From a virus, in the IMG/VR virus record IMGVR_UViG_3300013104_000715, positions 1-47,656 of that record: a stretch of 47,656 nucleotides of DNA; one strand, written 5' to 3'. The translations under genes were made by a program, and so were the position numbers. Positions within the stretch are counted from its first letter, which is position 1; every line of letters starts with the position of its first letter. Below the pieces are notes generated by a model that was not told the DNA's origin, did not search any database, and was given only the letters and a program-made list of their open reading frames with translations. This document shows, in pieces, positions 13,847 through 20,775 of the stretch.

Positions 13847-14984
13847 ACACTTACAGCTGGTAGAAACCTCACCAGAGGTTCTGGAGCGGCGCGTGGCAGA
13901 TACCGATGATGGTTACACGCGAATAGCTAATGAGTTGCTTGAGGCCGTTGTTAGTAACGACCTTACAGCACGTCAAATCAAAGTCGTTTTAGCCGTGATC
14001 AGAAAAACATATGGATTTGGCAAGAAAACCGATTGGATCAGTGGAGAGCAACTTTCCAATCTTACAGGCCTCTCCAGACCACGATGCAGCACGACTAAAA
14101 ACGAGCTCATTAATATGCGCGTTTTGATTACAGAAGGTAAAAAGTTTGGCGTAAACAAAGTTTTATCTGAGTGGGAAATAGGAAAGCCAGCACGAAGGAG
14201 AGAATACGGCGCAACCAAGCATAAGGCAGGTCATATTTATGTCTTTGCGGCATCCGAGAACGGTCCGGTAAAAATCGGATTTACCACTCGAGATGCAGAA
14301 GAGCGCCTGCGTGAAGTCAATGGCTCCCGTTACTTCGGGGAATCAATTGCCAAATGCTTCTACATCAGTCAATTCAACCTTAATGCTGGAGCAATAGAGC
14401 CATCAGTTCATGAGCGTTTATCCAGCAAAATCATAAAAGGTGAGCTATTCGACATCCCTGTTGATGAAGCCATTAGCGTGATTTCACACGTGAGTAAAAC
14501 ATTTCTACCGTCAGTAACACCTAGTGTTACGCCATCGGTAACAGATGATTTCTCCCGTATGGAACACACAAAAGAAACTATTCAAAAGAAAAAAGAAACT
14601 ACCCCTAAATCCCCAGAGGGGAGCTTGGTTGAGCAGGAAGAAACCAAACCAGCCAAACCAGCAGCTACCAAGTTCACGTTCAACCGAGAACGATTCAAAG
14701 ACACTTGGAACTGCAAAGCCAGTAAGCATGGATTGCCACGTATCGTTAGCATCAGCACCACTACCGAGAAAGGCATTAAGCGACTGTACGAGTCCCACCT
14801 GAAGCACTGCAAAGAAACCAAACGCAACCCTGTAGACATCGACACTTTCATCAACGGCTACATCGAGTTTGGATACACGCCGACGCCTTTCGCTATGGGA
14901 GAGAATCCTGCCGGCAAGAAGTACGGCATCGACACCGCGCTAACCCAAAGAATCATCGACCAAGTAATCAGTCAGGAGGTTTGA
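13830..14984 (+). CDS. O: Replication initiator O with inserted GIY-YIG domain
   Basis: This 384-residue protein starts like phage O proteins. Residues 20-118 (RVADTDDGYTRIANELLEA, IRKTYGFGKKTDWIS, LTGLSRPRCSTTKNELI) are the winged-helix origin-binding domain. Residues ~133-219 are an insert resembling the T5orf172/MUG113 GIY-YIG family: GHIYVFA, GPVKIGFTTRDAEERLREVN, AIEPSVHERL, KGELFDIP. Then come a repeat SVTPSVTPSVT encoded by iteron-like DNA, a charged linker and a C-terminal domain (~275-384) that should contact the helicase. Lambda O has no such insert. The helicase gene starts one base after the stop. Confidence 0.88.
   Translation: MGNAARHLQLVETSPEVLERRVADTDDGYTRIANELLEAVVSNDLTARQIKVVLAVIRKTYGFGKKTDWISGEQLSNLTGLSRPRCSTTKNELINMRVLITEGKKFGVNKVLSEWEIGKPARRREYGATKHKAGHIYVFAASENGPVKIGFTTRDAEERLREVNGSRYFGESIAKCFYISQFNLNAGAIEPSVHERLSSKIIKGELFDIPVDEAISVISHVSKTFLPSVTPSVTPSVTDDFSRMEHTKETIQKKKETTPKSPEGSLVEQEETKPAKPAATKFTFNRERFKDTWNCKASKHGLPRIVSISTTTEKGIKRLYESHLKHCKETKRNPVDIDTFINGYIEFGYTPTPFAMGENPAGKKYGIDTALTQRIIDQVISQEV
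14505..14605 (+). other. Predicted replication origin inside O
   Basis: Three repeats occur between 14508 and 14545: TCAGTAACACC, AGTGTTACGCC (inverted core) and TCGGTAACAGA. The first two form a perfect dyad GTAACAC-CTA-GTGTTAC at 14514-14530. A purine/AT-rich tract follows at about 14562-14605. Iterons in the middle of O next to an AT-rich stretch are the layout of lambda ori. Confidence 0.6.
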
Positions 14985-14985
14985 A

Positions 14986-16338
14986 ATGGAGAGTTATGAA
15001 TTTGAGGAGCTTCTGGTTGGTTCGATGATTGTGAAAGGCGATCACATCGACTGCCGAGACATTGCTAACAAGCTACCTGCTGAAGCCTTTGAGAACTTCC
15101 ACCTACGCCGCATGTACACCGTCATCGTAGCGCTGCTGAACAAGGCAGAGCCTACCGACATGTTCACCGTGCAGAACAGTGTGCCGGAAGAGACCAAGAA
15201 CTTCGTGCTTGAGGTGGCAACCCGTTGCCGTTCCGCGGCAAACATCAAGGCGTGGGCCAAGCGAGTTCGCCAGTGCTGGATGCTGCGACAGGGAGAGTCT
15301 GAATTACTCAAAGCTGCTGAGTTGCTCCGCGGTGCATCTACGCATGATTTGGGCGAGAGACTGGCCGAAGTTTCCGGGATGCTTTCCAAGCTTCAGTTCG
15401 AAACCAATGACCGCTTACCGCGGCGAATTGGCGACATGCTGGATGACTACATGGAAGTGCTGGAGAAGCGCATGAAAGGCGCAGAGTCAGGCATGTACCT
15501 GAAGACCGGCATTGATGCCATGGACGATGAGTATGGTGGATTTGACCGAACGGACTTGATCATCATCGCCGGGCGCCCGGGCATGGGTAAGACAGAGCTG
15601 GCAATTAACATCGCAAACTCAATCGGACGGCAGAAGGGGAAGGGTCTGCTTGTATCGATGGAAATGTCTGACATGCAGGTCGTTGAGCGCCACGTTGCTG
15701 ACCGAGCTGGCCTGTCAGTAGGTGCGCTGCGTAACCCACTGAACATGATTGATGAGCAATACACGCGACTCACCGCGGCTACTGGCATGTTGATCGAAGA
15801 AGAAAACTACGTTATCGACGGCTCTTTCACAGTGGACGAAATCATTAGCCACGCAGAGCGTATGAATATGGACGGCGGTCTTAGCTTCCTGACTATCGAC
15901 TACCTCGGCCTGATGAAGAAATCTAAAGCGGAACGTAACGATATCGCCATCGGTGAAATCACCAGCAAGCTTAAGCAGTTCTGCCTTCGCAACAAAGTCC
16001 CTGTAATCCTCCTTTCCCAGCTTAACCGCGGCGTTGAATCTCGCATTGATAAGCGGCCGGGTCTTGGCGACCTGAAGGACTCAAGCTCAATCGAGCAGGA
16101 TGCGGATGTGATTATCTTCCCTTATCGAGACGAAGTTTACGACGAGCAAAGCGACATGAAAGGCATTGCTGAAATCATCGTTGGCAAATATCGGTCTGGC
16201 AAGCCCGGCACCTTCTACATGGGCTGGAAGAACGGTCACTTTGTGAATATCGACCAAGCGGATGCCGCGAAGAAGTACGCAGAGAACACCAACAAGAAGT
16301 CAGCAGCGGATAACAACGCATGGCGAGGGGCCGCATGA
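14986..16338 (+). CDS. DnaB-type replicative helicase
   Basis: This 450-residue protein has an N-terminal DnaB-N domain (~1-100), a linker, and a RecA-like helicase domain. Walker A is GRPGMGKT (196-203). Walker B is in FLTIDYLGLM near 302-311, and LLSQLNRGVESR and SSSIEQDADVIIFPYR are typical DnaB motifs. It replaces lambda P: the phage brings its own helicase, loaded at the origin by O. The ATG lies one base past the O stop behind CAGGAGG. Confidence 0.97.
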   Translation: MESYEFEELLVGSMIVKGDHIDCRDIANKLPAEAFENFHLRRMYTVIVALLNKAEPTDMFTVQNSVPEETKNFVLEVATRCRSAANIKAWAKRVRQCWMLRQGESELLKAAELLRGASTHDLGERLAEVSGMLSKLQFETNDRLPRRIGDMLDDYMEVLEKRMKGAESGMYLKTGIDAMDDEYGGFDRTDLIIIAGRPGMGKTELAINIANSIGRQKGKGLLVSMEMSDMQVVERHVADRAGLSVGALRNPLNMIDEQYTRLTAATGMLIEEENYVIDGSFTVDEIISHAERMNMDGGLSFLTIDYLGLMKKSKAERNDIAIGEITSKLKQFCLRNKVPVILLSQLNRGVESRIDKRPGLGDLKDSSSIEQDADVIIFPYRDEVYDEQSDMKGIAEIIVGKYRSGKPGTFYMGWKNGHFVNIDQADAAKKYAENTNKKSAADNNAWRGAA

Positions 16339-16568
16339 TGCTAGGTGAATGGATAAAAGACCAAGTATTTAAAGCAGAACGCGCCGAATCCGACCGTAAA
16401 TTTACCCTCTTGTGCAAACTCCCTGAAAACACCTTTGCCGCCATCTACGCAGATTGCGCGAAGGATGACGTCTGGGCTGGATCTTTGTACAACGGTGAAT
16501 ACTTTCACGAAGGTTTGATTTATTCGGCATCACTAACAAGAAACGAAGGCTACGAAGCCTTTCTTTAG
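16335..16568 (+). CDS. Small nin-region protein
   Basis: This 77-residue protein starts MMLGEWIKDQVFKAERAESD, its ATG overlapping the helicase stop. It has a mixed fold with FAAIYADCAKDDVWAG and a C-terminal LTRNEGYEAFL. No family is recognised. Confidence 0.65.
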   Translation: MMLGEWIKDQVFKAERAESDRKFTLLCKLPENTFAAIYADCAKDDVWAGSLYNGEYFHEGLIYSASLTRNEGYEAFL

Positions 16569-16577
16569 GAGAAGAAT

Positions 16578-16745
16578 ATGAGCAAAACAAAGGTTCACGT
16601 GATTATCCCTTATCAATCTGAATCAGCATGCGGCATCAAAAATCCACACAGGAACGCCATGTATAGAGATATGGTCACATGCCCAAGCTGCAAGAAAACA
16701 GAGCATTACAAAAACCTTTCGAGAGTCAAAAAGGTGAAATCATGA
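16578..16745 (+). CDS. Small CxxC protein
   Basis: This 55-residue ORF starts MSKTKVHVIIPYQSESACG behind AGGAGAAG. It has a VTCPSCKKTEHYKN segment that may form half a zinc site. Its stop overlaps the next start (ATGA). Function is unknown. Confidence 0.6.
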   Translation: MSKTKVHVIIPYQSESACGIKNPHRNAMYRDMVTCPSCKKTEHYKNLSRVKKVKS

Positions 16746-16975
16746 TGGACAAAAACCGAGAAGCGTTTGAAGCGTGGTTTAACGACCCTGAAAAGGTTGA
16801 TATTCGTGAAGCCTACGCATGGAAAGTATGGCAGGCATCCCGACAGGCGCTTGAGGTTGACCTAGAAAACGTCAACCACGTTCAAGTTGTAGAGGGCACT
16901 TTTTACCTCAGCGAGATCGAGGTTAACGAGCACCTGACATCTCTCGGAATTCGAGTAAATGGGAATGAAGAATGA
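16742..16975 (+). CDS. Small phage protein, function unknown
   Basis: This 77-residue protein starts MMDKNREAFEAWFNDPEKV. The pattern of AFEAWF followed by YAWKVWQASRQA is frequent at the start of enterophage proteins of unknown role. It has AAAGGTGA as ribosome binding site and overlaps both neighbours by four bases. Confidence 0.7.
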   Translation: MMDKNREAFEAWFNDPEKVDIREAYAWKVWQASRQALEVDLENVNHVQVVEGTFYLSEIEVNEHLTSLGIRVNGNEE

Positions 16976-17148
16976 GCACCAATATAAAAGCAACGTGCAG
17001 CAAATGCGGAAATGAATTATTGATTGACCCGACAGTTATTCTAACCTCTCTGCCTCCTTCCCCCTCTTTTTATTGCAAGGTTTGCAACCCGAATCAGCAC
17101 GAGCGTATAACAAATTCACAACGATATTTAAGGGGATGGAAGCCATGA
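16972..17148 (+). CDS. Small zinc-finger-like protein
   Basis: This 58-residue ORF starts MSTNIKATCSKCGNELLID and has a second pair CKVCN about 25 residues later, so a four-cysteine zinc ribbon is likely. The pyrimidine-rich CCTCCTTCCCCCTC stretch in its middle encodes LPPSPS. It overlaps the genes on both sides by four bases. Confidence 0.65.
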   Translation: MSTNIKATCSKCGNELLIDPTVILTSLPPSPSFYCKVCNPNQHERITNSQRYLRGWKP

Positions 17149-17636
17149 AAGAGCTTAAAGAATTTACCGTAGAGCGGCTGGAGCAAATGGTTTCATCAAT
17201 TAAGGCAGAGTGGCATGAGTACGCCGAGGTTTACGACAACATAAGCCATCGTGAGATTGCTGCACTAGCCAAAATAGCGCTGGCAGCTAAGCGTGTTGAG
17301 CCAGTCGGCGAGGTCAGGCTGAGTGAATATGATAGCGATGGCTGTAGGCAAGGAAGCATTACGTGCCTTCACGACCAAGCAGACTGGGATAACTTTCCCA
17401 ATGGAACGAAGCTCTACACCTCACCACCACTTAACCATACCGAGCAGGATGGTTGGATTAAGTGCAGCGAGCGGACGCCAGAGGATTCTCAATGGTGTGC
17501 CGTGAGAGCGGAGTATGGCTACTACATCCAATGCTGGGGTAGCGAGCAGGGATGGCTTGGTGACGAGATTAGCATACCAAACTGCGACGTCACCCACTGG
17601 GTTCCACTCCCCGCCGCCCCTAAACCGGAGATGTGA
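17145..17636 (+). CDS. DUF551-domain protein
   Basis: This 163-residue protein starts MKELKEFTVERLEQMVSSI, an Ead-like helix. The C-terminal half is a clear DUF551 domain: GWIKCSERTPEDSQWCAVR, YYIQCW and the closing CDVTHWVPLPAAP. Function is unknown. I chose the ATG at 17145, which overlaps the upstream stop and lies eight bases from AAGGGG. Confidence 0.8.
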   Translation: MKELKEFTVERLEQMVSSIKAEWHEYAEVYDNISHREIAALAKIALAAKRVEPVGEVRLSEYDSDGCRQGSITCLHDQADWDNFPNGTKLYTSPPLNHTEQDGWIKCSERTPEDSQWCAVRAEYGYYIQCWGSEQGWLGDEISIPNCDVTHWVPLPAAPKPEM

Positions 17637-17846
17637 ATGATGAGTACTGCAGCGCAACTTCTCAGCTCAGACTTAACTGAGGGCTACCATCGTCGACTAC
17701 GATTCAGGCGAGCATCATCACTACCGAATATTGAGAAGATGAAGCTGCAACCGGCCGGAAAGCCTTATCGCCGCGACAGGGTTCTCAGGAGAATAATCCA
17801 GATGAACCTAGATGCAGCAGTGGCAAGAATAGGGGGCAGGCAGTGA
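17637..17846 (+). CDS. Small basic nin-region protein
   Basis: This 69-residue, Arg-rich protein (YHRRLRFRRASSLP, KPYRRDRVLRRIIQ) starts directly after the DUF551 gene stop and overlaps the ninB GTG start. A role in nucleic-acid binding is possible from charge alone. No family is recognised. Confidence 0.55.
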   Translation: MMSTAAQLLSSDLTEGYHRRLRFRRASSLPNIEKMKLQPAGKPYRRDRVLRRIIQMNLDAAVARIGGRQ

Positions 17847-18286
17847 CCAAACAAACCTACCAACTACGAAACCAACAAATCCTCAATAACGCAATAAACC
17901 ACCTCCGCAACACTCCGCTTAATCCAGATAAACCTTACTTCGTGACCATACAGGAAGCCACTCGCTCTCTATCTCAGAACGCGAAGCTTTGGGCCTGCCT
18001 GTCTGATATCAGCGGGCAGGTTGTTTGGTATGGGCAGAAGCTAAGCACGGAGGACTGGAAGCACATGCTCACAGCATCACTGAAAGGCCAGCGTTCCGCG
18101 CCGGGCATCAATGGCGGCTTTGTGGTTCTGGGGCAGTCAACCAGTCGCATGACCGTTGGTGAGATGAGTGAGCTTATTGAGCTGATGAGTGCATTCGGTA
18201 CTGAGCATGGCGTCAGATGGTCTGAAGAATCCCGATTAGCAATTGAATGGTCAGCCAGATATGGCGACAACAAGAGGGCAGCATAA
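17843..18286 (+). CDS. ninB: NinB recombination protein
   Basis: This 147-residue protein matches NinB (lambda Orf), which binds ssDNA and helps RecF-type functions in phage recombination. Diagnostic parts are SLSQNAKLWACLSDISGQV, WYGQKLSTEDWKHMLTASLK, VVLGQSTSRM and MSELIELMSAFG. It starts with GTG, overlapping the previous TGA. Confidence 0.95.
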   Translation: MTKQTYQLRNQQILNNAINHLRNTPLNPDKPYFVTIQEATRSLSQNAKLWACLSDISGQVVWYGQKLSTEDWKHMLTASLKGQRSAPGINGGFVVLGQSTSRMTVGEMSELIELMSAFGTEHGVRWSEESRLAIEWSARYGDNKRAA

Positions 18287-18729
18287 TGGTATCTAGAATC
18301 CAATTCGCAAGAAACGATGAAAGAAGGAAGACCATTCAGCAGTTCATCGCAGAGAATCCAGCATCACAAACCAAGGCCATATGCGAGCTGATATTTATAG
18401 GTCACCGCCGCGCCAGTCACATCCTCAACATGATGGCTAATGTTGGTGAGATTTACAGAGCAGGCGACCACAACACCACGCGTTACTGGATTAACGAAGA
18501 AGCATTTAACCAATGGATGGAGACCGCCTCACCACCTAAAGCACGGAAAGTTTTCAGGGATGAGGAGTCATATCGCTGCTCTGAGTTTCATCGGAACTTC
18601 CTGAGCGGAATGGTATTCCTCAGCAAGAAACGCCCATCAGGCACCAATACGATATTCGAAGAGTGCAAGCAGAACAGCGCAATGCTCCTTCCTGTGCTGC
18701 AAGTTATGGCGAGGCGACTCTATGGCTAA
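18286..18729 (+). CDS. Nin-region protein with predicted winged helix
   Basis: This 147-residue protein starts MVSRIQFARNDERRKTIQQFI, overlapping the ninB stop (TAATG). Residues ~18-65 (ENPASQTKAICELIFIGHRRASHILNMMANVGEI) look like a winged-helix DNA-binding domain with a YWI wing strand after it. The C-terminal half is unrecognised. The target is unknown. Confidence 0.65.
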   Translation: MVSRIQFARNDERRKTIQQFIAENPASQTKAICELIFIGHRRASHILNMMANVGEIYRAGDHNTTRYWINEEAFNQWMETASPPKARKVFRDEESYRCSEFHRNFLSGMVFLSKKRPSGTNTIFEECKQNSAMLLPVLQVMARRLYG

Positions 18730-18922
18730 AACTTGGTTTACTCACGAAGTAATGACCACCCAGCAAGCCGAAGACCTCATCAACCGCTACACCCTCCGAA
18801 ACATCCAAACCTCAAAGCAACTCTCAGCTGATTACAAAGGCTGGTATGTCTCTGCTTTGTTACCTGAATACAACAATGAACCACGATCCAGTCGAGCGTG
18901 GCAGAACCCTATGTGGAGATGA
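18722..18922 (+). CDS. Small nin-region protein
   Basis: This 66-residue protein starts MAKTWFTHEVMTTQQAEDL, overlaps the previous gene by 8 bases and ends just before the next. It is rich in Trp, Tyr and Asn. No family is recognised. Confidence 0.6.
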   Translation: MAKTWFTHEVMTTQQAEDLINRYTLRNIQTSKQLSADYKGWYVSALLPEYNNEPRSSRAWQNPMWR

Positions 18923-18924
18923 AA

Positions 18925-19161
18925 ATGAGCAAGACGGATTATTCAGTTATTGATGGCCTGATTATTCAAAAGATTAGCAAAGGCGCGAACACTTTCATGA
19001 AAATTGATAATGGCGATGTTTATCGAGAGGCGCATCGATTACAGGACGAAACAAAATCCCCTGCGTTCAGGATTATCGACCGGCGACTCCAGTCACTTAG
19101 AAAGCGCGGGCTTATCTCGTACACCACCAAAGATAAGTGGACTACCCATGATCAGCCATAA
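18925..19161 (+). CDS. Small predicted winged-helix protein
   Basis: This 78-residue protein starts MSKTDYSVIDGLIIQKISK, behind GGAG. The segment FRIIDRRLQSLRKRGLISYTTKDKW near the C-terminus looks like the recognition helix and wing of a small winged-helix domain. Related short proteins are common in lambdoid nin regions. Function is unknown. Confidence 0.65.
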   Translation: MSKTDYSVIDGLIIQKISKGANTFMKIDNGDVYREAHRLQDETKSPAFRIIDRRLQSLRKRGLISYTTKDKWTTHDQP

Positions 19162-19306
19162 CGATGAAACATCATGCGCAGGCTGCGGCATCCCACTAAG
19201 CCCAGATGAGTGCTACGCATGCAGTGACTGTAGCGACTGGTGGGCTATGAATGGGGTTGAGATTTCCGATCAAATAAGGAGTGAGAGAGATGGCGAATCT
19301 GCGTAA
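19148..19306 (+). CDS. Small four-cysteine protein
   Basis: This 52-residue ORF starts MISHNDETSCAGCGIPLSPDE and contains CAGC and CSDC pairs plus another Cys, so it is probably a small zinc ribbon. It overlaps the genes on both sides. Confidence 0.55.
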   Translation: MISHNDETSCAGCGIPLSPDECYACSDCSDWWAMNGVEISDQIRSERDGESA

Positions 19307-19580
19307 AGAAGCGCGTGGCCGTGATTGTCAGGTCAGGCTGTCAGGCATCTGCAATGGAAATAGCGAAACCGTAGTTCTGGCTCATTACCGAATGGCTGGG
19401 ATATGCGGAACAGGAATGAAACCTGCCGACCTATTCGGTGCGTGGTGCTGCTCTAGCTGTCACGATGAGATAGACAGGCGAACAAGACTAACCGACGCAG
19501 GAGAGGCTCACATGGCCCATCTAGAAGGAGTCATACGCACACAGGCTGTGCTTCTGTCAGAAGGAAGGCTGAAAGCATGA
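19290..19580 (+). CDS. DUF1364-domain protein
   Basis: This 96-residue protein has the DUF1364 pattern: MANLRKEARGRDCQVRLSG, CNGN, VLAHYR, GTGMKPADL and CSSCHDEIDRRT. The His/Cys arrangement resembles a zinc-bound HNH-like fold, but catalysis is not established. It stands directly before rusA, the usual place in lambdoid nin regions. Confidence 0.92.
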   Translation: MANLRKEARGRDCQVRLSGICNGNSETVVLAHYRMAGICGTGMKPADLFGAWCCSSCHDEIDRRTRLTDAGEAHMAHLEGVIRTQAVLLSEGRLKA

Positions 19581-19939
19581 GTGAATATCGAATAGAGCTT
19601 CCATGGCCGCCCGGTAATAACCACCTCTTCTCAGTATTCCGAGGGCGAAAGATAAAGAGCAAGAAGGGAAGGGAATACACAGCAGCAGTAATCAAGCAGA
19701 TCACCGAAGCAAATCAGCAGTACAACCTCGCCGGCAAGCTCAAAGTAAAAATCTCAGCATACCCGCCAACACGCGCTCGTCGTGACCTAGACAACCTATT
19801 CAAAGCGCCACTCGACTCACTCACACAGGCCTGCGTAATTGCAGATGACAGCCTGATTGATGACGTGCGCATGGTCCGCTGCGAAGTGGTGAAGGGCGGT
19901 AGGTTGGAAATATTAATTACAGAATTGGAGGTTTCGTGA
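19577..19939 (+). CDS. rusA: RusA Holliday-junction resolvase
   Basis: This 120-residue endonuclease cleaves four-way junctions made during replication and recombination. Family motifs are visible: LPWPPGNNHLF at the start, then RARRDLDNLFKAPLDSL with the acidic residues that bind metal, and ADDSLIDDVRM. It is near the usual length of 120 residues. It ends overlapping the methyltransferase start. Confidence 0.96.
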   Translation: MSEYRIELPWPPGNNHLFSVFRGRKIKSKKGREYTAAVIKQITEANQQYNLAGKLKVKISAYPPTRARRDLDNLFKAPLDSLTQACVIADDSLIDDVRMVRCEVVKGGRLEILITELEVS

Positions 19940-20652
19940 ATGAGTTGGCTCTTTTCGCAGGCGCTGGCGGAGGAATACTCGGCGGCCACCTGCTCGGATG
20001 GAACACAGTATGCGCAGTTGAACGTGATGCCTACGCCGCACAAGTTTTGGCGCAACGACAAAACGATAGAATTCTCAAACCTTTCCCGATTTGGTCTGAC
20101 GTGTGCAGTTTTGACGGAAAGCCATGGAGAGGAGTTGTTGATGTCATTTCTGGCGGCTTCCCATGTCAAGACATTAGTTCGGCCGGTCGAGGAGCTGGGA
20201 TCGAGGGAGAGAAATCAGGGCTGTGGAGCGAGATGGCAAGAATCAGCGATGAAGTACGACCTCAATTCGTCTTCGTGGAAAACTCACCACTCCTTGTGGG
20301 AAGAGGGCTTGCCAGAGTCGTCGGTGACCTTGCCGAAATTGGGTTTGATTGTCGATGGAGTCGTGTGGCAGCAAAAGAATGTGGCGCGCCTCATAAGCGA
20401 GACCGTTTGTGGCTGGTCGGGAGAAATGTTCGCGACACCTCAAGCGAGGGATTACCGGTCTGGTTCTCTGGACAGGTGGAACGACCCGAGGAGGTCACGG
20501 AACCTGAACGACCAAATTGGTGGCCTTCTGAACCCGGAATTCGTCGAGTGGATGATGGGATGGCCCATCGGGTGGACAGAATTAAAGCCCTTGGCAATGG
20601 ACAAGTTCCAAGAGTGGCGGCAGCAGCATTCAGCATGCTTGGAAAAAAATAA
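19936..20652 (+). CDS. C5-type DNA cytosine methyltransferase
   Basis: This 238-residue protein has the ordered motifs of C5 methyltransferases: FAGAGGG (7-13, AdoMet site), GGFPCQDIS with nucleophile C77, FVENSP (113-118, usually ENV), RDRLW (155-159) and GNGQVPR (220-226). The target-recognition part between 160 and 205 is very short, typical of phage stand-alone enzymes. It starts with GTG, four bases from GGAGG. A second frame, 19940-20665, covers the entire gene. It may protect phage DNA from host restriction. Confidence 0.93.
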   Translation: MNELALFAGAGGGILGGHLLGWNTVCAVERDAYAAQVLAQRQNDRILKPFPIWSDVCSFDGKPWRGVVDVISGGFPCQDISSAGRGAGIEGEKSGLWSEMARISDEVRPQFVFVENSPLLVGRGLARVVGDLAEIGFDCRWSRVAAKECGAPHKRDRLWLVGRNVRDTSSEGLPVWFSGQVERPEEVTEPERPNWWPSEPGIRRVDDGMAHRVDRIKALGNGQVPRVAAAAFSMLGKK

Positions 20653-20665
20653 GGAGGCAGCATGA
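19940..20665 (+). CDS. Overlapping ORF in another frame of the methyltransferase gene
   Basis: This 241-codon frame is shifted +1 from the methyltransferase and covers its length. It begins MSWLFSQALAEEYSAATCSDG and contains SSSWKTHHSLWEEGLPES, LPKLGLIVDGVVW and FVEWMMGWPIGWTELKPL. From memory these resemble motifs of a phage protein family usually labelled hypothetical (SWKTxQ, WGMxxDG, WLMGWPIGWT). Its ATG is eight bases from GGAGG, better than the methyltransferase GTG, and its TGA overlaps the next ATG. No known function; dual coding is inferred. Confidence 0.6.
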   Translation: MSWLFSQALAEEYSAATCSDGTQYAQLNVMPTPHKFWRNDKTIEFSNLSRFGLTCAVLTESHGEELLMSFLAASHVKTLVRPVEELGSRERNQGCGARWQESAMKYDLNSSSWKTHHSLWEEGLPESSVTLPKLGLIVDGVVWQQKNVARLISETVCGWSGEMFATPQARDYRSGSLDRWNDPRRSRNLNDQIGGLLNPEFVEWMMGWPIGWTELKPLAMDKFQEWRQQHSACLEKNKEAA

Positions 20666-20775
20666 AGGAATTAATCACCAAACTCCTATTTCTATTCACT
20701 CCAATCAATCCTGAAATAGCGCCAGTTAACGGCATCCCGTCATGGGATACAAATCCTAGAAGGAGAAAGTCATGA
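20662..20775 (+). CDS. Small ORF between methyltransferase and Q
   Basis: This 37-residue ORF starts MKELITKLLFLFTPINPEI behind AAGGAGG. Both ends overlap neighbours by four bases (ATGA), which is good evidence for translation. The first half is hydrophobic and could sit in a membrane. No family is recognised. Confidence 0.55.
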   Translation: MKELITKLLFLFTPINPEIAPVNGIPSWDTNPRRRKS

